Below are positions 8,442-16,268 of a stretch of DNA of 33,225 nt, piece by piece (the first letter of the stretch is position 1; each line of letters opens with the position of its first letter). The DNA is from Nitrospirota bacterium (GTDB taxonomy: Bacteria > Nitrospirota > Thermodesulfovibrionia > Thermodesulfovibrionales > Magnetobacteriaceae): assembly GCA_015233045.1 (NCBI GenBank), contig JADFYL010000014.1, forward strand, positions 1-33,225, in the 5' to 3' direction. Below the pieces are notes generated by a model. That model worked only from the letters and a program-made list of their open reading frames with translations. It made no database searches and was not told the origin of the DNA. Both the position numbers and the translations under genes were made by a program.

Positions 8442-8470
8442 AAGTAATGTGACCAACTGAGGTGCGGGTG

Positions 8471-9085
8471 ATGGCGATTAGTCCGGTGGGGTATCAGGCA
8501 AATTCGTATCCTGCCAATATAGTGGTCGGTGGTGACTCACAAAATGGCAATGCCTCCGGCACGGGGGCTGCCGCCTCGTCGGCTTCTGGAAACGCAAACG
8601 ACACGCAGACACAGCAGGAAATCCAGAAGCTCAAACAGCGGCAGCAGCATGTGATAACCCATGAAATGGCCCACGAATCCGTCGGCGGGCAGTATGCCAG
8701 CGCGCCGACTTACACGTATACGAAAGGCCCTGATGGAAAATCATATATCAGCGGGGGAGAGGTATCCATAGATGTCTCAAAGGCAAAGACCCCTGAGGAA
8801 ACGGTAATAAAGATGAGACAGGTTAGGGCGTCTGCCCTTGCCCCTTCTGACCCATCCCCTCAGGACGAGAGCGTTGCCCAAAAGGCATCCCAAATCGAGG
8901 CGCAGGCCCAACAACAAATAGCGCAGCAACAAACAGGCTCAACCTCAACGGGGACTCATTCTAACGCCGCTCCCGCCCGGGCTAAAACAGCCTCACCATC
9001 AGATAATACAGCCAAGTTTCAGCATCTTCAATCTGTTTACAGCGCAAACATGGAAACAGTCGGCCATATCTCCATTTACGCCTAA
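8471..9085 (+). CDS. SprA-related putative metalloprotease (HExxH) protein
   Basis: This is a 204-aa protein from ATG 8471, which has GAGGTG 6 bases upstream; GTG 8462 is in frame but overlaps that Shine-Dalgarno. The core matches the SprA-related family (annotated in other bacteria as putative metalloprotease CJM1_0395 family): HEMAH at residues 64-68 (HExxH), then YTYTKGPDGKSYISGGEVSI and an RQVRASALAPSDPSPQD segment. The family is widespread and poorly characterised; the HExxH suggests zinc binding, but activity is not established. The N-terminal 50 residues are Gly/Ser/Ala/Asn-rich and the C-terminal 60 are Gln/Ala-rich, both probably disordered. No signal peptide is evident. It lies directly downstream of fliW and is probably cotranscribed. 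Confidence 0.75.
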   Translation: MAISPVGYQANSYPANIVVGGDSQNGNASGTGAAASSASGNANDTQTQQEIQKLKQRQQHVITHEMAHESVGGQYASAPTYTYTKGPDGKSYISGGEVSIDVSKAKTPEETVIKMRQVRASALAPSDPSPQDESVAQKASQIEAQAQQQIAQQQTGSTSTGTHSNAAPARAKTASPSDNTAKFQHLQSVYSANMETVGHISIYA

Positions 9086-9114
9086 TCCTGCCGCAAAAAA
9101 AATAAATTTATATC

Positions 9115-9144
9115 TTTCCATTCAAAATAGAACTGTTATATAAT
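9115..9144 (+). promoter_or_regulatory. Candidate sigma-70 promoter
   Basis: TTTCCA (9115-9120) and TATAAT (9139-9144) are 18 bases apart. They lie 41 bases upstream of the next ATG, which has its own GGAGG Shine-Dalgarno. The -10 is perfect and the -35 matches at four of six positions. Confidence 0.45.
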
Positions 9145-9184
9145 AGATCTTACGAACGGCCTTACAAAAACAAACGGAGGAGAT

Positions 9185-9625
9185 ATGGCAAAGGAAGATA
9201 CTCAAGGTAAGCCTGTCAATATGAATATAATAAAGTTCGGCGCTCTTTTGATTTTGGCGCTCGTGATTGTGGTTTACTCAATATTGCTCTTTACGGGGAG
9301 TTTCGGGAAGCCTGCCGCTAGTTCACAAAAAATCACCGCGAGCAAGGAAGAAATAGAAGCGGCTAAGAAGCAAATCGAGGGCCTTCTGTCGGCTCAATTT
9401 GTAAGGGGACACTCTGAGACTAACAGTGTTCTTACTATTAAGATAGACACCGAGCTTTGGAAGAAGCTGAGCATAAAGGATAGAAAGGCCTATGTAATGA
9501 ACATCGGCACACAAAAGGCCATCACAGAAGTCTCTCCGGTTATAAAAATAGCTGATTTAAGAACCGGTACGGAATATGCCTCATACGAATACAATAGAGT
9601 CACACTGGCAGAGCTGGGGTTTTAG
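9185..9625 (+). CDS. Membrane-anchored hypothetical protein
   Basis: This is a 146-aa protein with a short charged N-terminus, one transmembrane helix (residues about 15-36, IIKFGALLILALVIVVYSIL) and a soluble C-terminal domain of about 105 residues. That domain starts with a charged helix (KEEIEAAKKQIEGLLSAQF) and continues with alternating beta/alpha sequence ending near EYNRVTLAELGF. The N-in, C-out topology suggests a periplasmic domain anchored to the inner membrane. ACGGAGGAGAT gives a strong Shine-Dalgarno 5 bases before the ATG. I do not recognise a family. It stands alone with its own promoter-like sequence, 99 bases after the SprA-related gene. Confidence 0.65.
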   Translation: MAKEDTQGKPVNMNIIKFGALLILALVIVVYSILLFTGSFGKPAASSQKITASKEEIEAAKKQIEGLLSAQFVRGHSETNSVLTIKIDTELWKKLSIKDRKAYVMNIGTQKAITEVSPVIKIADLRTGTEYASYEYNRVTLAELGF

Positions 9626-9824
9626 CTCATATTAACTGATTATTCTTGAGAATCACCTGGCTCAACATGGGGAATCCACGCGCCTTACTGACATCCGCGC
9701 CGCAATATAGTGTCATGCCCCGCCACCAGCCCCATATGGAGTATGTGACAAAAAAAGATGGATGAGCATATGATTGTAATAAAATAACCTTGTATTATTT
9801 CCAACGGTTTTAGTAAATTAATTC

Positions 9825-10379
9825 ATGGTCAGCAGGCATAGGTTAACAGCGGTGGATTCGGCCATTTTGATTGTGGACATACAGGAGCGGCTTGCCGCGG
9901 TTATGCCGGAGAGGGACACGCTCATAAAAAATACCTTGCACATGATTGAGCTGGCTAAACTATTACATATCCCAATAATCCTGACAGAGCAGTATCCAAA
10001 GGGGCTTGGCCGGACGGTTGCGGGAATAAGAGACGCCCTCCCTGAATATAAACCCATCGAAAAGACAGCCTTCAGCGCGTGCGCTGAGGATGGATTTATA
10101 GGGAATCTCAGGGGATGCGGCAGAAAAAAGGTAATCCTCTGCGGCATAGAGACGCATATTTGTATCTTACAGACATGCCTTGACTTGCTCGACTCAGGGT
10201 ATGAAGTTCATGTGGTAAGCGATTGTACGTCGTCAAGGACTGCGGACAACAAGGCAATTGCACTCAGGCAAATGGCCCAATGTACGGCGGTTATAACCTC
10301 TGTTGAGACCGTTTTGTTTCAACTGCTTGTCAGGGCTGGCACAGACGAATTTAAAATAATATCAAACAGGATAAAATGA
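9825..10379 (+). CDS. Isochorismatase-like cysteine hydrolase
   Basis: This 184-aa protein is typical in length for single-domain isochorismatase/nicotinamidase-like hydrolases. The catalytic triad is visible: D18 in LIVDIQ, K80 in EKTAFS, and C113 in the GIETHICILQT segment, preceded by a conserved beta strand (KKVILCG). The ISOC1/YcaC-like subgroup is more likely than nicotinamidase, since the metal-binding His pattern of nicotinamidases is not obvious. The substrate is therefore unknown. ATG 9825 has no Shine-Dalgarno; GTG 9852 is an in-frame alternative that leaves the fold intact. It lies 18 bases upstream of the SspB-like gene and may lead the operon containing mnmG and rsmG. Confidence 0.85.
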   Translation: MVSRHRLTAVDSAILIVDIQERLAAVMPERDTLIKNTLHMIELAKLLHIPIILTEQYPKGLGRTVAGIRDALPEYKPIEKTAFSACAEDGFIGNLRGCGRKKVILCGIETHICILQTCLDLLDSGYEVHVVSDCTSSRTADNKAIALRQMAQCTAVITSVETVLFQLLVRAGTDEFKIISNRIK

Positions 10380-10397
10380 ATCGGAGGACAAACAAAG

Positions 10398-10883
10398 GTG
10401 AGCGATAACAACAACGCGATGTCAAAATTGAACGAACTCAAGAAAACGGTTTTTTATGAGCTACTAAACGTCATGGGCAGGGTTTTCGTGATAGTTCGAT
10501 ACTCGGAGGACGTGAAAGTAGGCACAAGGGGGTTTCTCAAGGCCGAAAAGGAAAACGGCCTGGTGCTGGTGTTTAACGCCAAGATGAACTTCACATGGGA
10601 TGATGATGGTTTAATCGCGGCAACGCTTGTCTTTGGCACGAAGCAAGAGGACTGCCTTATCCCCGTAGAGCATATCATAGCCGTATATTCGCCCGAATTG
10701 CAGACGCAGTTTGTTACGACATACACGGCGGAGGTCCAAAACTCCTCAGCGCCTCCGGCAGAGGCCGCCCCTGTCACTGAGAAAGAGGGAGAGCCGGAAG
10801 ACAAAGAAGATGTCCCCGCGGCCACCGAATCGGACAATAAGATACTGAAAGTAGATTTCAGCAAAAAGAAGAAGAAAAAGTAA
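10398..10883 (+). CDS. SspB-like ClpXP adaptor protein
   Basis: This 161-aa protein starts at a GTG with GGAGG 10 bases upstream. Residues about 9-105 follow the SspB fold pattern: an N-terminal helix (KLNELKKTVFYELLNVMG), a V-x-V-x-x-x-G segment, a beta strand (GLVLVFNAKMNF), and the LIPVEHIIAVYS strand-helix that matches the IP-x-x-x-(I/V)-x-AIYA signature. Residues about 115-145 are a Pro/Glu-rich flexible linker. The protein ends KILKVDFS followed by six lysines, comparable to the C-terminal ClpX-docking motif of SspB (LRVVK-like). SspB delivers ssrA-tagged proteins to ClpXP. The hydrophobic-plus-Lys end supports this, although the lysine tail is longer than usual. Its stop codon abuts the mnmG start, so the two are cotranscribed. 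Confidence 0.7.
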   Translation: MSDNNNAMSKLNELKKTVFYELLNVMGRVFVIVRYSEDVKVGTRGFLKAEKENGLVLVFNAKMNFTWDDDGLIAATLVFGTKQEDCLIPVEHIIAVYSPELQTQFVTTYTAEVQNSSAPPAEAAPVTEKEGEPEDKEDVPAATESDNKILKVDFSKKKKKK

Positions 10884-12770
10884 GTGCCGCGCACAGGCTC
10901 CTATGACGTAATAGTTATCGGGGGAGGCCATGCCGGATGTGAGGCCGCCCTTGCGTGCAGCCGTATGGGGTTGAGGACGTGCCTGTTTACGATGAACGTG
11001 GACACTATTGCGCAGCTTTCGTGTAATCCCGCCATAGGGGGGCTTGCGAAGGGCCATCTGGTCAGGGAAATTGATGCCCTCGGCGGGCAAATGGCGAAGA
11101 CTACTGACGCCTCTGGTATTCAGTTTAGGGTACTCAACCGTTCTAAAGGGCCGGCCGTTTGGTCTATGAGGGCGCAGGCCGATCGCTCATTATATAAATT
11201 TTCAATGAAAGAGGCCCTCGACAACGCCTCAAACCTATACATCAAACAGGCCGCGATAGAGGAATTACTTGTTGATAATAATAAGATTACGGGTGTGTTG
11301 ACCGCGTCAGGTGAGACCTATGAGGGGAGGGCGGTAATCGTCACAACGGGGACTTTTCTTAATGGGCTGATTCACATTGGGCTTACGAATTACCCATCGG
11401 GCAGGGCTGGGGAGTTTCCATCGGTGGGGCTTTCTGGTTGCCTCTTGCGGCTGGGATTTAAGATGGGACGCCTTAAGACCGGCACCCCGCCGAGAATTGA
11501 CGCGAGGACTATTGATTTTTCTAAGACTACCCCCCAATGGGGCGACGACCCGCCAGAACCCTTTTCCTTTTCCACGCTCCAGATAAAAAATCCCCAGATG
11601 CCTTGCTTCATTGCCTATACGAACGAGACCACACATGACATTATCCGGTCGTCGCTGGCGCGTTCGCCCCTCTATAGCGGCGTAATAAAAGGCGTAGGGG
11701 CGCGCTACTGCCCTTCAATAGAGGACAAGGTGGTCAGATTTTCTGACAAACCGCGCCATCAGGTGTTTCTTGAGCCGGAGGGCCTTCACACGAAGGAATA
11801 CTACGCAAACGGCATTCCAACCAGCCTTCCCGTTGACGTGCAGATACGCATGATACGCAGCATTGAGGGGCTTAACGAGGCTGAAATCGTGCGTCCGGGC
11901 TATGCCATTGAGTATGACTGTGTATATCCCACACAGCTTAGGCATACACTTGAGACGAAGGACGTTGATGGCCTCTACCTTGCAGGCCAGATAAACGGCA
12001 CATCGGGCTATGAGGAGGCCGCCGCCCAGGGGCTTATGGCCGGTATAAACGCCGCCCTTAAGATTACGGGACAGCCCCCCCTGATACTCCAAAGACACGA
12101 GGCCTATATCGGCGTCCTCATAGACGACCTCGTCACACTAGGCACAAAAGAGCCGTACAGGATGTTTACATCGAGGGCTGAGTACAGGCTGCTCCTCAGG
12201 AATGACAACGCTGAGATGAGACTAAGGGACGCTGGGGCGCGCGTGGGGCTTGTCAGTGAAGAGGACTACGGGCGTTTTACCAGTAAGCGTGCCCTCATTG
12301 AGCTGGAACTAATCCGTCTTAAGCGGCAATATGCCCGCCCTGATGAGATAAATGAGACGCTCATCGCCCTCAACACAACCCCCATTGAGGAAAAGGCCAC
12401 GCTTGAGCAACTGCTCAAACGCCCCGAAGTGACGTATGCCTCGTTAGAGAAATTATACCCGTCCCAGCCGCTGCCACTTGACGCCATGCAGTATGTTGAG
12501 ACCGAAATCAAGTATGAGGGTTATGTAAAGCAGCAGGAGAGGCTCGTTGCGAGGATGAAAAAACTTGAGTTCAAGCAAATCCCGCCCGATTTCGATTATC
12601 GGGCCATCAGTGGCCTATCACGCGAGGTCTTAGGCAAACTGGAAGAGGTACGCCCTGAGACCGTGGGGCAGGCGGGAAGGGTACCTGGTGTTACACCGGC
12701 GGCGGTCTCGCTGTTGATGGTTGTTATCGAAAAGGCAAAGAGAAGACAGTCCGGTGAACGCGACCCTTAA
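10884..12770 (+). CDS. mnmG: tRNA uridine-5-carboxymethylaminomethyl modification enzyme MnmG
   Basis: This 628-aa protein is full length for MnmG (GidA). It has the N-terminal FAD-binding Rossmann motif (VIVIGGGHAGCEAAL, residues about 9-23), CNPAIGGLAKGHLVREIDAL, the RAQADRSLYK segment, a GTFLNGLIHIG region, YCPSIEDKVVRF, and the second family signature GQINGTSGYEEAAAQGLMAG. The C-terminal helical domain ends with the conserved GQAGRVPGVTPAA motif. With MnmE it installs the cmnm5 modification on wobble uridine of several tRNAs, using FAD and methylenetetrahydrofolate. GTG 10884 directly follows the TAA of the SspB-like gene, with the Shine-Dalgarno inside its lysine codons. It overlaps rsmG by 17 bases. 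mnmE is not in the window. Confidence 0.97.
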   Translation: MPRTGSYDVIVIGGGHAGCEAALACSRMGLRTCLFTMNVDTIAQLSCNPAIGGLAKGHLVREIDALGGQMAKTTDASGIQFRVLNRSKGPAVWSMRAQADRSLYKFSMKEALDNASNLYIKQAAIEELLVDNNKITGVLTASGETYEGRAVIVTTGTFLNGLIHIGLTNYPSGRAGEFPSVGLSGCLLRLGFKMGRLKTGTPPRIDARTIDFSKTTPQWGDDPPEPFSFSTLQIKNPQMPCFIAYTNETTHDIIRSSLARSPLYSGVIKGVGARYCPSIEDKVVRFSDKPRHQVFLEPEGLHTKEYYANGIPTSLPVDVQIRMIRSIEGLNEAEIVRPGYAIEYDCVYPTQLRHTLETKDVDGLYLAGQINGTSGYEEAAAQGLMAGINAALKITGQPPLILQRHEAYIGVLIDDLVTLGTKEPYRMFTSRAEYRLLLRNDNAEMRLRDAGARVGLVSEEDYGRFTSKRALIELELIRLKRQYARPDEINETLIALNTTPIEEKATLEQLLKRPEVTYASLEKLYPSQPLPLDAMQYVETEIKYEGYVKQQERLVARMKKLEFKQIPPDFDYRAISGLSREVLGKLEEVRPETVGQAGRVPGVTPAAVSLLMVVIEKAKRRQSGERDP

Positions 12771-13368
12771 AAGGGGCCTTTCGGCCATTGGCATAGACCC
12801 CACAGATGAGATAATGGGGACGTTTGCCACCTATGCCGCCGCGCTCCAAAAATGGACAAAGGTTCACAATCTCACCTCTGTTACAGATGAGGAGGGGATA
12901 GCGATAAAACACTTTTTGGACTCCGTGCTATTTACGATTCCGCTGAGAGACGGCGATTGTGAGATATTAGACGTGGGAAGCGGGGCGGGATTTCCGGGGA
13001 TTCCAATGAAGATAGTGAGACCGTCGCTCAGGCTTACCCTGCTTGAGCCCAAGGGTAAAAAGGCCGTGTTTCTCAGGCACATCGCCAATGAGTTGAATCT
13101 TAGCAAGGATGTCATAGTTTGTGAGGGCCGGCTTGAGTCGTTTCGACCGCGGGGGCTATATGACGTTGCCGTTGTCAGGGCGCTCTTCACAGCCGATGAG
13201 TTCGTAAAACAGGTATCCCCACTGGTCAAACCAGGCGGCCTGATATGTCTTGGAAAGGGCAGGGATTATAGAAAGGAACTCACTGGTCTGTCGGCCATTA
13301 ACGTATCGAAGTTTACGATACCATTTACGGACATAGAGAGGGTCTTCCTGACGATGGTTAAAACTTAA
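12754..13368 (+). CDS. rsmG: 16S rRNA (guanine527-N7)-methyltransferase RsmG
   Basis: This protein has 204 residues if started at GTG 12754; an upstream TTG at 12721 would add 11 poorly conserved residues. RsmG (GidB) methylates N7 of G527 in 16S rRNA using S-adenosylmethionine. Visible signatures are HNLTS (38-42), HFLDS (53-57), the SAM-binding loop ILDVGSGAGFPGIP (71-84), then LEPKGKKAVFL and a VVRAL strand. The C-terminal half shows KPGGLICLGKGR. The start lies inside the 3' end of mnmG (17-bp overlap), the classical mnmG-rsmG arrangement, so translation is probably coupled. parA and parB, which often follow in other bacteria, are absent here. Confidence 0.95.
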   Translation: MNATLKRGLSAIGIDPTDEIMGTFATYAAALQKWTKVHNLTSVTDEEGIAIKHFLDSVLFTIPLRDGDCEILDVGSGAGFPGIPMKIVRPSLRLTLLEPKGKKAVFLRHIANELNLSKDVIVCEGRLESFRPRGLYDVAVVRALFTADEFVKQVSPLVKPGGLICLGKGRDYRKELTGLSAINVSKFTIPFTDIERVFLTMVKT

Positions 13369-13378
13369 TGCCACAATA

Positions 13379-13633
13379 ATGCGTCGAAAAAATGATATAG
13401 GCTTTAAGCAGACACCGCTTACATTGGCCTTTAACCGCCTGTCCTTTCCTGAAGCCCTTAAAGTGTTTGAAGTGGCCAGCCCTGAAGAGAGACAAAAGCT
13501 ACAGGCAATGTTGCAGAGGAAATATCAGGGCGCGATTAAAAATGAGCCGTTGTCTCAACTGCGGCCACAATATCAATCCGGCGGTGAGCAGGACGGCCCT
13601 TTAAGCCTTAAAGTCTGGCATTATTTTTTATAA
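13379..13633 (+). CDS. Small hypothetical protein
   Basis: This 84-aa frame starts 10 bases after the rsmG stop, with no clear Shine-Dalgarno. It is hydrophilic. The central SFPEALKVFEVASPEERQ with KLQAMLQRKYQ looks like a short helical motif (ALxVxxxASPEER) sometimes seen in small accessory proteins. The C-terminal part is Gln-rich and featureless. The position directly behind rsmG and an ordinary amino-acid composition favour a real gene, but no function can be assigned. Confidence 0.45.
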   Translation: MRRKNDIGFKQTPLTLAFNRLSFPEALKVFEVASPEERQKLQAMLQRKYQGAIKNEPLSQLRPQYQSGGEQDGPLSLKVWHYFL

Positions 13634-13688
13634 TTAGTTGGAATCAAACAATTAATATGATGGGCCATCCCGAATTCAGGAATTCAGG

Positions 13689-13717
13689 TTGACTAAAGTC
13701 TTTCCTTGTGCTATCCT
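13689..13717 (+). promoter_or_regulatory. Candidate promoter giving a leaderless mRNA
   Basis: TTGACT (13689-13694) and TATCCT (13712-13717) are spaced exactly 17 bases apart. The next ATG is at 13724, about where transcription would start. There is no Shine-Dalgarno in front of that ATG. Confidence 0.5.
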
Positions 13718-13723
13718 AAAAGC

Positions 13724-14065
13724 ATGAGCGTGATAGCGATACCAAGAGTATTGAGAGAGAGATTGGGCGAAGACGGCGTTGACGCGCTTCTTACTGTATT
13801 CGGTGATGTAAGCCTTAGTACCCGTACAGATTTAGCTACCAAGTCTGACGTAAAGGATATGGCGACCAAGTCTGACATAAAGGATATGGCGACCAAGTCT
13901 GATTTAAAGGATATGGCTACTGCCCTCCGTCAAGAAATGGCAACCAAAGACGGCGTTAAGGCCGAAATCGAATCCGCCAAGTCAGAACTCTTGAAGTGGT
14001 CATTTATCTTCTGGGTATCGCAGATTGGCATACTGATAGCCGCCCTAAGATTCTTTGTGAAGTAG
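13724..14065 (+). CDS. Small coiled-coil protein with C-terminal membrane helix
   Basis: This is a 113-aa protein from ATG 13724; an in-frame GTG at 13706 would lie inside the predicted promoter. An N-terminal helix (PRVLRERLGEDGVDALLTVF) is followed by a predicted coiled coil with three perfect 9-residue repeats of the form ATKSD(V/I/L)KDM, then charged helix and a C-terminal hydrophobic segment (KWSFIFWVSQIGILIAALRF). This architecture resembles the small DUF1640/CCDC90-like coiled-coil membrane proteins common next to toxin or restriction genes and in intergenic islands. The function is unknown. It is likely tail-anchored in the inner membrane. It is convergent with moeA. Confidence 0.65.
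   Translation: MSVIAIPRVLRERLGEDGVDALLTVFGDVSLSTRTDLATKSDVKDMATKSDIKDMATKSDLKDMATALRQEMATKDGVKAEIESAKSELLKWSFIFWVSQIGILIAALRFFVK
13835..13915 (+). repeat. Three in-frame 27-bp tandem repeats
   Basis: Units start at 13835, 13862 and 13889. Each encodes ATKSD, then V, I or L, then KDM, and they differ at only a few bases. A fourth, degraded unit (ATALRQEM) follows. The repeat length allows expansion or contraction by whole coiled-coil segments without a frameshift. Confidence 0.85.
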
Positions 14066-14193
14066 TACGGCTGGCCGGGGCATCGGCCATAGGGTTCTGT
14101 GTATTTCTTTCTGCTGCCATATACTCGTTGTTTGTGTCGCTTCATGGCCTTGCAAATAATTGGGACACATCCAAATCGCAGTTACGCGACATG

Positions 14194-15444
14194 CTAAAAT
14201 AGTCTAACGAGGACTTCTTCGTCTTTTTCAAGCCCCCGTCTTTCGGCTGGGATTTCTATTACGCCGTCAGCCGTCACGAGTGTTGAGATGAGGCCGGATT
14301 TACCTAGTATGGGCTGTGCGTAAAGCCCACCATCTTTATTTAGGATTTTTACCCATATAAAATCAGTCCTTGCTGGTTGTGACGCGATATTTGACGTGAG
14401 CCTTGCCTTGATGTTGGTGTGATATGTTTCGTTGAGTAATTCGCCGGTGAGGCGTTTTAAAACCGCTGCTGCTTTAATAAAAACCTCGAAACTGACTGTT
14501 ACAGCGGCGGGATGTCCGGGGAGGCCGAAGACAGGTATGCCGTCAACGCAGCCTGCGATGATGGGTTTGCCGGGCTTTACAGCAACGCCGTGAAACAGGA
14601 CGCCGGGGCTTCCTAGTCCGTTAATAATCCTCTCAGTCATGTCCATCGTGCCTACGGAGCTGCCACCGGTGATTATGACCATCTGAGACGTTTTAATGGC
14701 CTCGGTGGCGACGGCGGCAATAGTATCATAGTCGTCCCCATAAATACCTTTTCGGATGGGTGTTGCACCATTGTTAAGAAGCAGGCCGCTTAAGTTATAT
14801 GAATTAATATCCCTGATTTGTGCGCCTTCAATGGGTATCCCCGGGGGGACAATCTCGTCGCCCGTTGAGATAATGGAAACAATGGGTTTTCTATAGACCA
14901 ATACCTCAGAGACGCCGATTGCCGCGAGCGCCCCCATGTCCTGGGGTCTGATTTTGTGGCCACGACAAAGCAGTGCCGTTGCCTTAGAGACATCTTGTCC
15001 CTTTTGGATGACATTGTCACCGGGGGCCAGGGACTTCAATACCTCAATGTCCGAGCCGCCGAAAGGCTGTGTGTGTTCAAACATTATGACCGCGTCTGCT
15101 CCGGAAGGAAGCATCCCGCCGGTTGGGATCCTGGCCGCTTCGCCATGCGAAATATGGAATAACGGGGACTTACCCATGATTACTTCATTAGTCACTTTAA
15201 TGTATGCGGGCAAGGTCTCTGTTACGCCGAATGTATCCTCCGCCCTCAGCGCGTATCCATCCATCGTGGAACGGGCGTAGTGAGGCACGTCCTCATTTGA
15301 GGTAATTGACTCGGCCAGTATCCTCCCGCAGACGTCCTCTATGGGTGCTTTTTCTATCTCAGGCACTACAAATACGGTATTGTTGAGCAGTTCAAGCGCC
15401 CTGTTTAGCGGGATGACATCCGCCCTGCCAAGCATATCAATCAT
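14194..15444 (-). CDS. moeA: Molybdopterin molybdenumtransferase MoeA
   Basis: This 416-aa protein is full length for MoeA. It inserts molybdate into adenylylated molybdopterin in the last step of molybdenum cofactor synthesis. Seen in order: HYARSTMDGYALRAEDT (55-71), ARIPTGGMLPSGADAVI (104-120), the MogA-like core STGDEIV (193-199), TGGSSVG (259-265), PGKP (291-294) and GLPGHPAAV (307-315), then the C-terminal beta domain. ATG 15444 overlaps the TGA of the upstream exported-protein gene (ATGA), indicating translational coupling. The other molybdenum cofactor genes are not in the window. Confidence 0.96.
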   Translation of the reverse strand: MIDMLGRADVIPLNRALELLNNTVFVVPEIEKAPIEDVCGRILAESITSNEDVPHYARSTMDGYALRAEDTFGVTETLPAYIKVTNEVIMGKSPLFHISHGEAARIPTGGMLPSGADAVIMFEHTQPFGGSDIEVLKSLAPGDNVIQKGQDVSKATALLCRGHKIRPQDMGALAAIGVSEVLVYRKPIVSIISTGDEIVPPGIPIEGAQIRDINSYNLSGLLLNNGATPIRKGIYGDDYDTIAAVATEAIKTSQMVIITGGSSVGTMDMTERIINGLGSPGVLFHGVAVKPGKPIIAGCVDGIPVFGLPGHPAAVTVSFEVFIKAAAVLKRLTGELLNETYHTNIKARLTSNIASQPARTDFIWVKILNKDGGLYAQPILGKSGLISTLVTADGVIEIPAERRGLEKDEEVLVRLF

Positions 15445-16223
15445 AATTTGTTAACGGGATCTTGCAGGAATAGTTTTTTATAAATTGAGCCGTGCACTAT
15501 TTCACCCGCTGGTCTGTATTTCGTAACCGAAGAGTTTCGCCCATTTGTCATGACGTCAACGATACGTTTTAGTGATGTGTCAGTAAGGTCCTTAATGGCC
15601 TCAGTGGGGGGGCTGCAACTCAAAAAGAATGATTTCTCAAACAGATTGACAAAAGACATGGATGTAAACAAGGACATATAGACGAGACTTTTGAAGATTC
15701 TCTTGTTGGCCTTGTAAGAGAAAAAGGTATTGCATATGGAATGCTCAAGGAATTCGTCATTGCGTTTCTGGACGCTTCGTTTGATTGCTACCGCGCGCAG
15801 CCAGTATTTTTTGTTTATAAGGCTGTCGGCCTTTAGTTCGTATATTGTGTGTTCTATGTTCTTTTTTTCCTTTGTGAGGATTTCATGTGAGACAGTATCC
15901 GCGGCGAGGTGGCAGAGGTAGCCGTAGCTGAAGGCCTTTTGCTGGGCATTACGGGCGTTGTCCAGGAGGGCGAAGCCGAATTCCCACGTGTGGGAACTAC
16001 CGATTTGAGGGAGGTATTTTTTACCGAGGACGATGTCGGCTATTATGTTTCCATAGAGGAAATCTTCTTTGAATTTCTTTATAATTACATATATGGCCGG
16101 AGGAAGCAGATACGGCAGGGACAACACCTCGCTGCCCAGATACATATGGGTCAGAGGCCCCCACGCGTAACCCGCCGTTGGTATTGCTATAAATCCCAGC
16201 ACAACGAATGTGAACAGCAGCAT
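15441..16223 (-). CDS. Exported zinc-dependent phospholipase C-like protein
   Basis: This 260-aa protein has an N-terminal signal peptide (LLFTFVVLGFIAIPTAGYA) with likely cleavage just before W21. That would leave WGPLTH as the mature start, as in zinc-dependent phospholipase C (PF00882), where the N-terminal Trp is a zinc ligand. Other likely ligands are D63 (IIADIVLG), H78 (SSHTWEF), H105 and H113 (YLCHLAADTVSHE). The C-terminal half is Lys-rich and less recognisable. It probably acts in the periplasm or envelope; the substrate is uncertain. It overlaps moeA by 4 bases. Upstream lies the mobile repeat at 16269-16451, so its promoter region was altered by the insertion. Confidence 0.8.
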   Translation of the reverse strand: MLLFTFVVLGFIAIPTAGYAWGPLTHMYLGSEVLSLPYLLPPAIYVIIKKFKEDFLYGNIIADIVLGKKYLPQIGSSHTWEFGFALLDNARNAQQKAFSYGYLCHLAADTVSHEILTKEKKNIEHTIYELKADSLINKKYWLRAVAIKRSVQKRNDEFLEHSICNTFFSYKANKRIFKSLVYMSLFTSMSFVNLFEKSFFLSCSPPTEAIKDLTDTSLKRIVDVMTNGRNSSVTKYRPAGEIVHGSIYKKLFLQDPVNKL

Positions 16224-16268
16224 CGTCCTTATATTCTATAACATTCCCGCCTAAAATACTATAACAAT

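Noticed and set aside
13835-13915. Tandem repeats as a CRISPR array
   Set aside because: The units are contiguous with no spacers and lie within a coding frame.
13996-14202. 68-codon plus-strand frame with a hydrophobic segment behind the coiled-coil gene
   Set aside because: Its only start (GTG 13996) lies inside the preceding gene, it has no ribosome-binding site, and the first third is a shadow of that gene.
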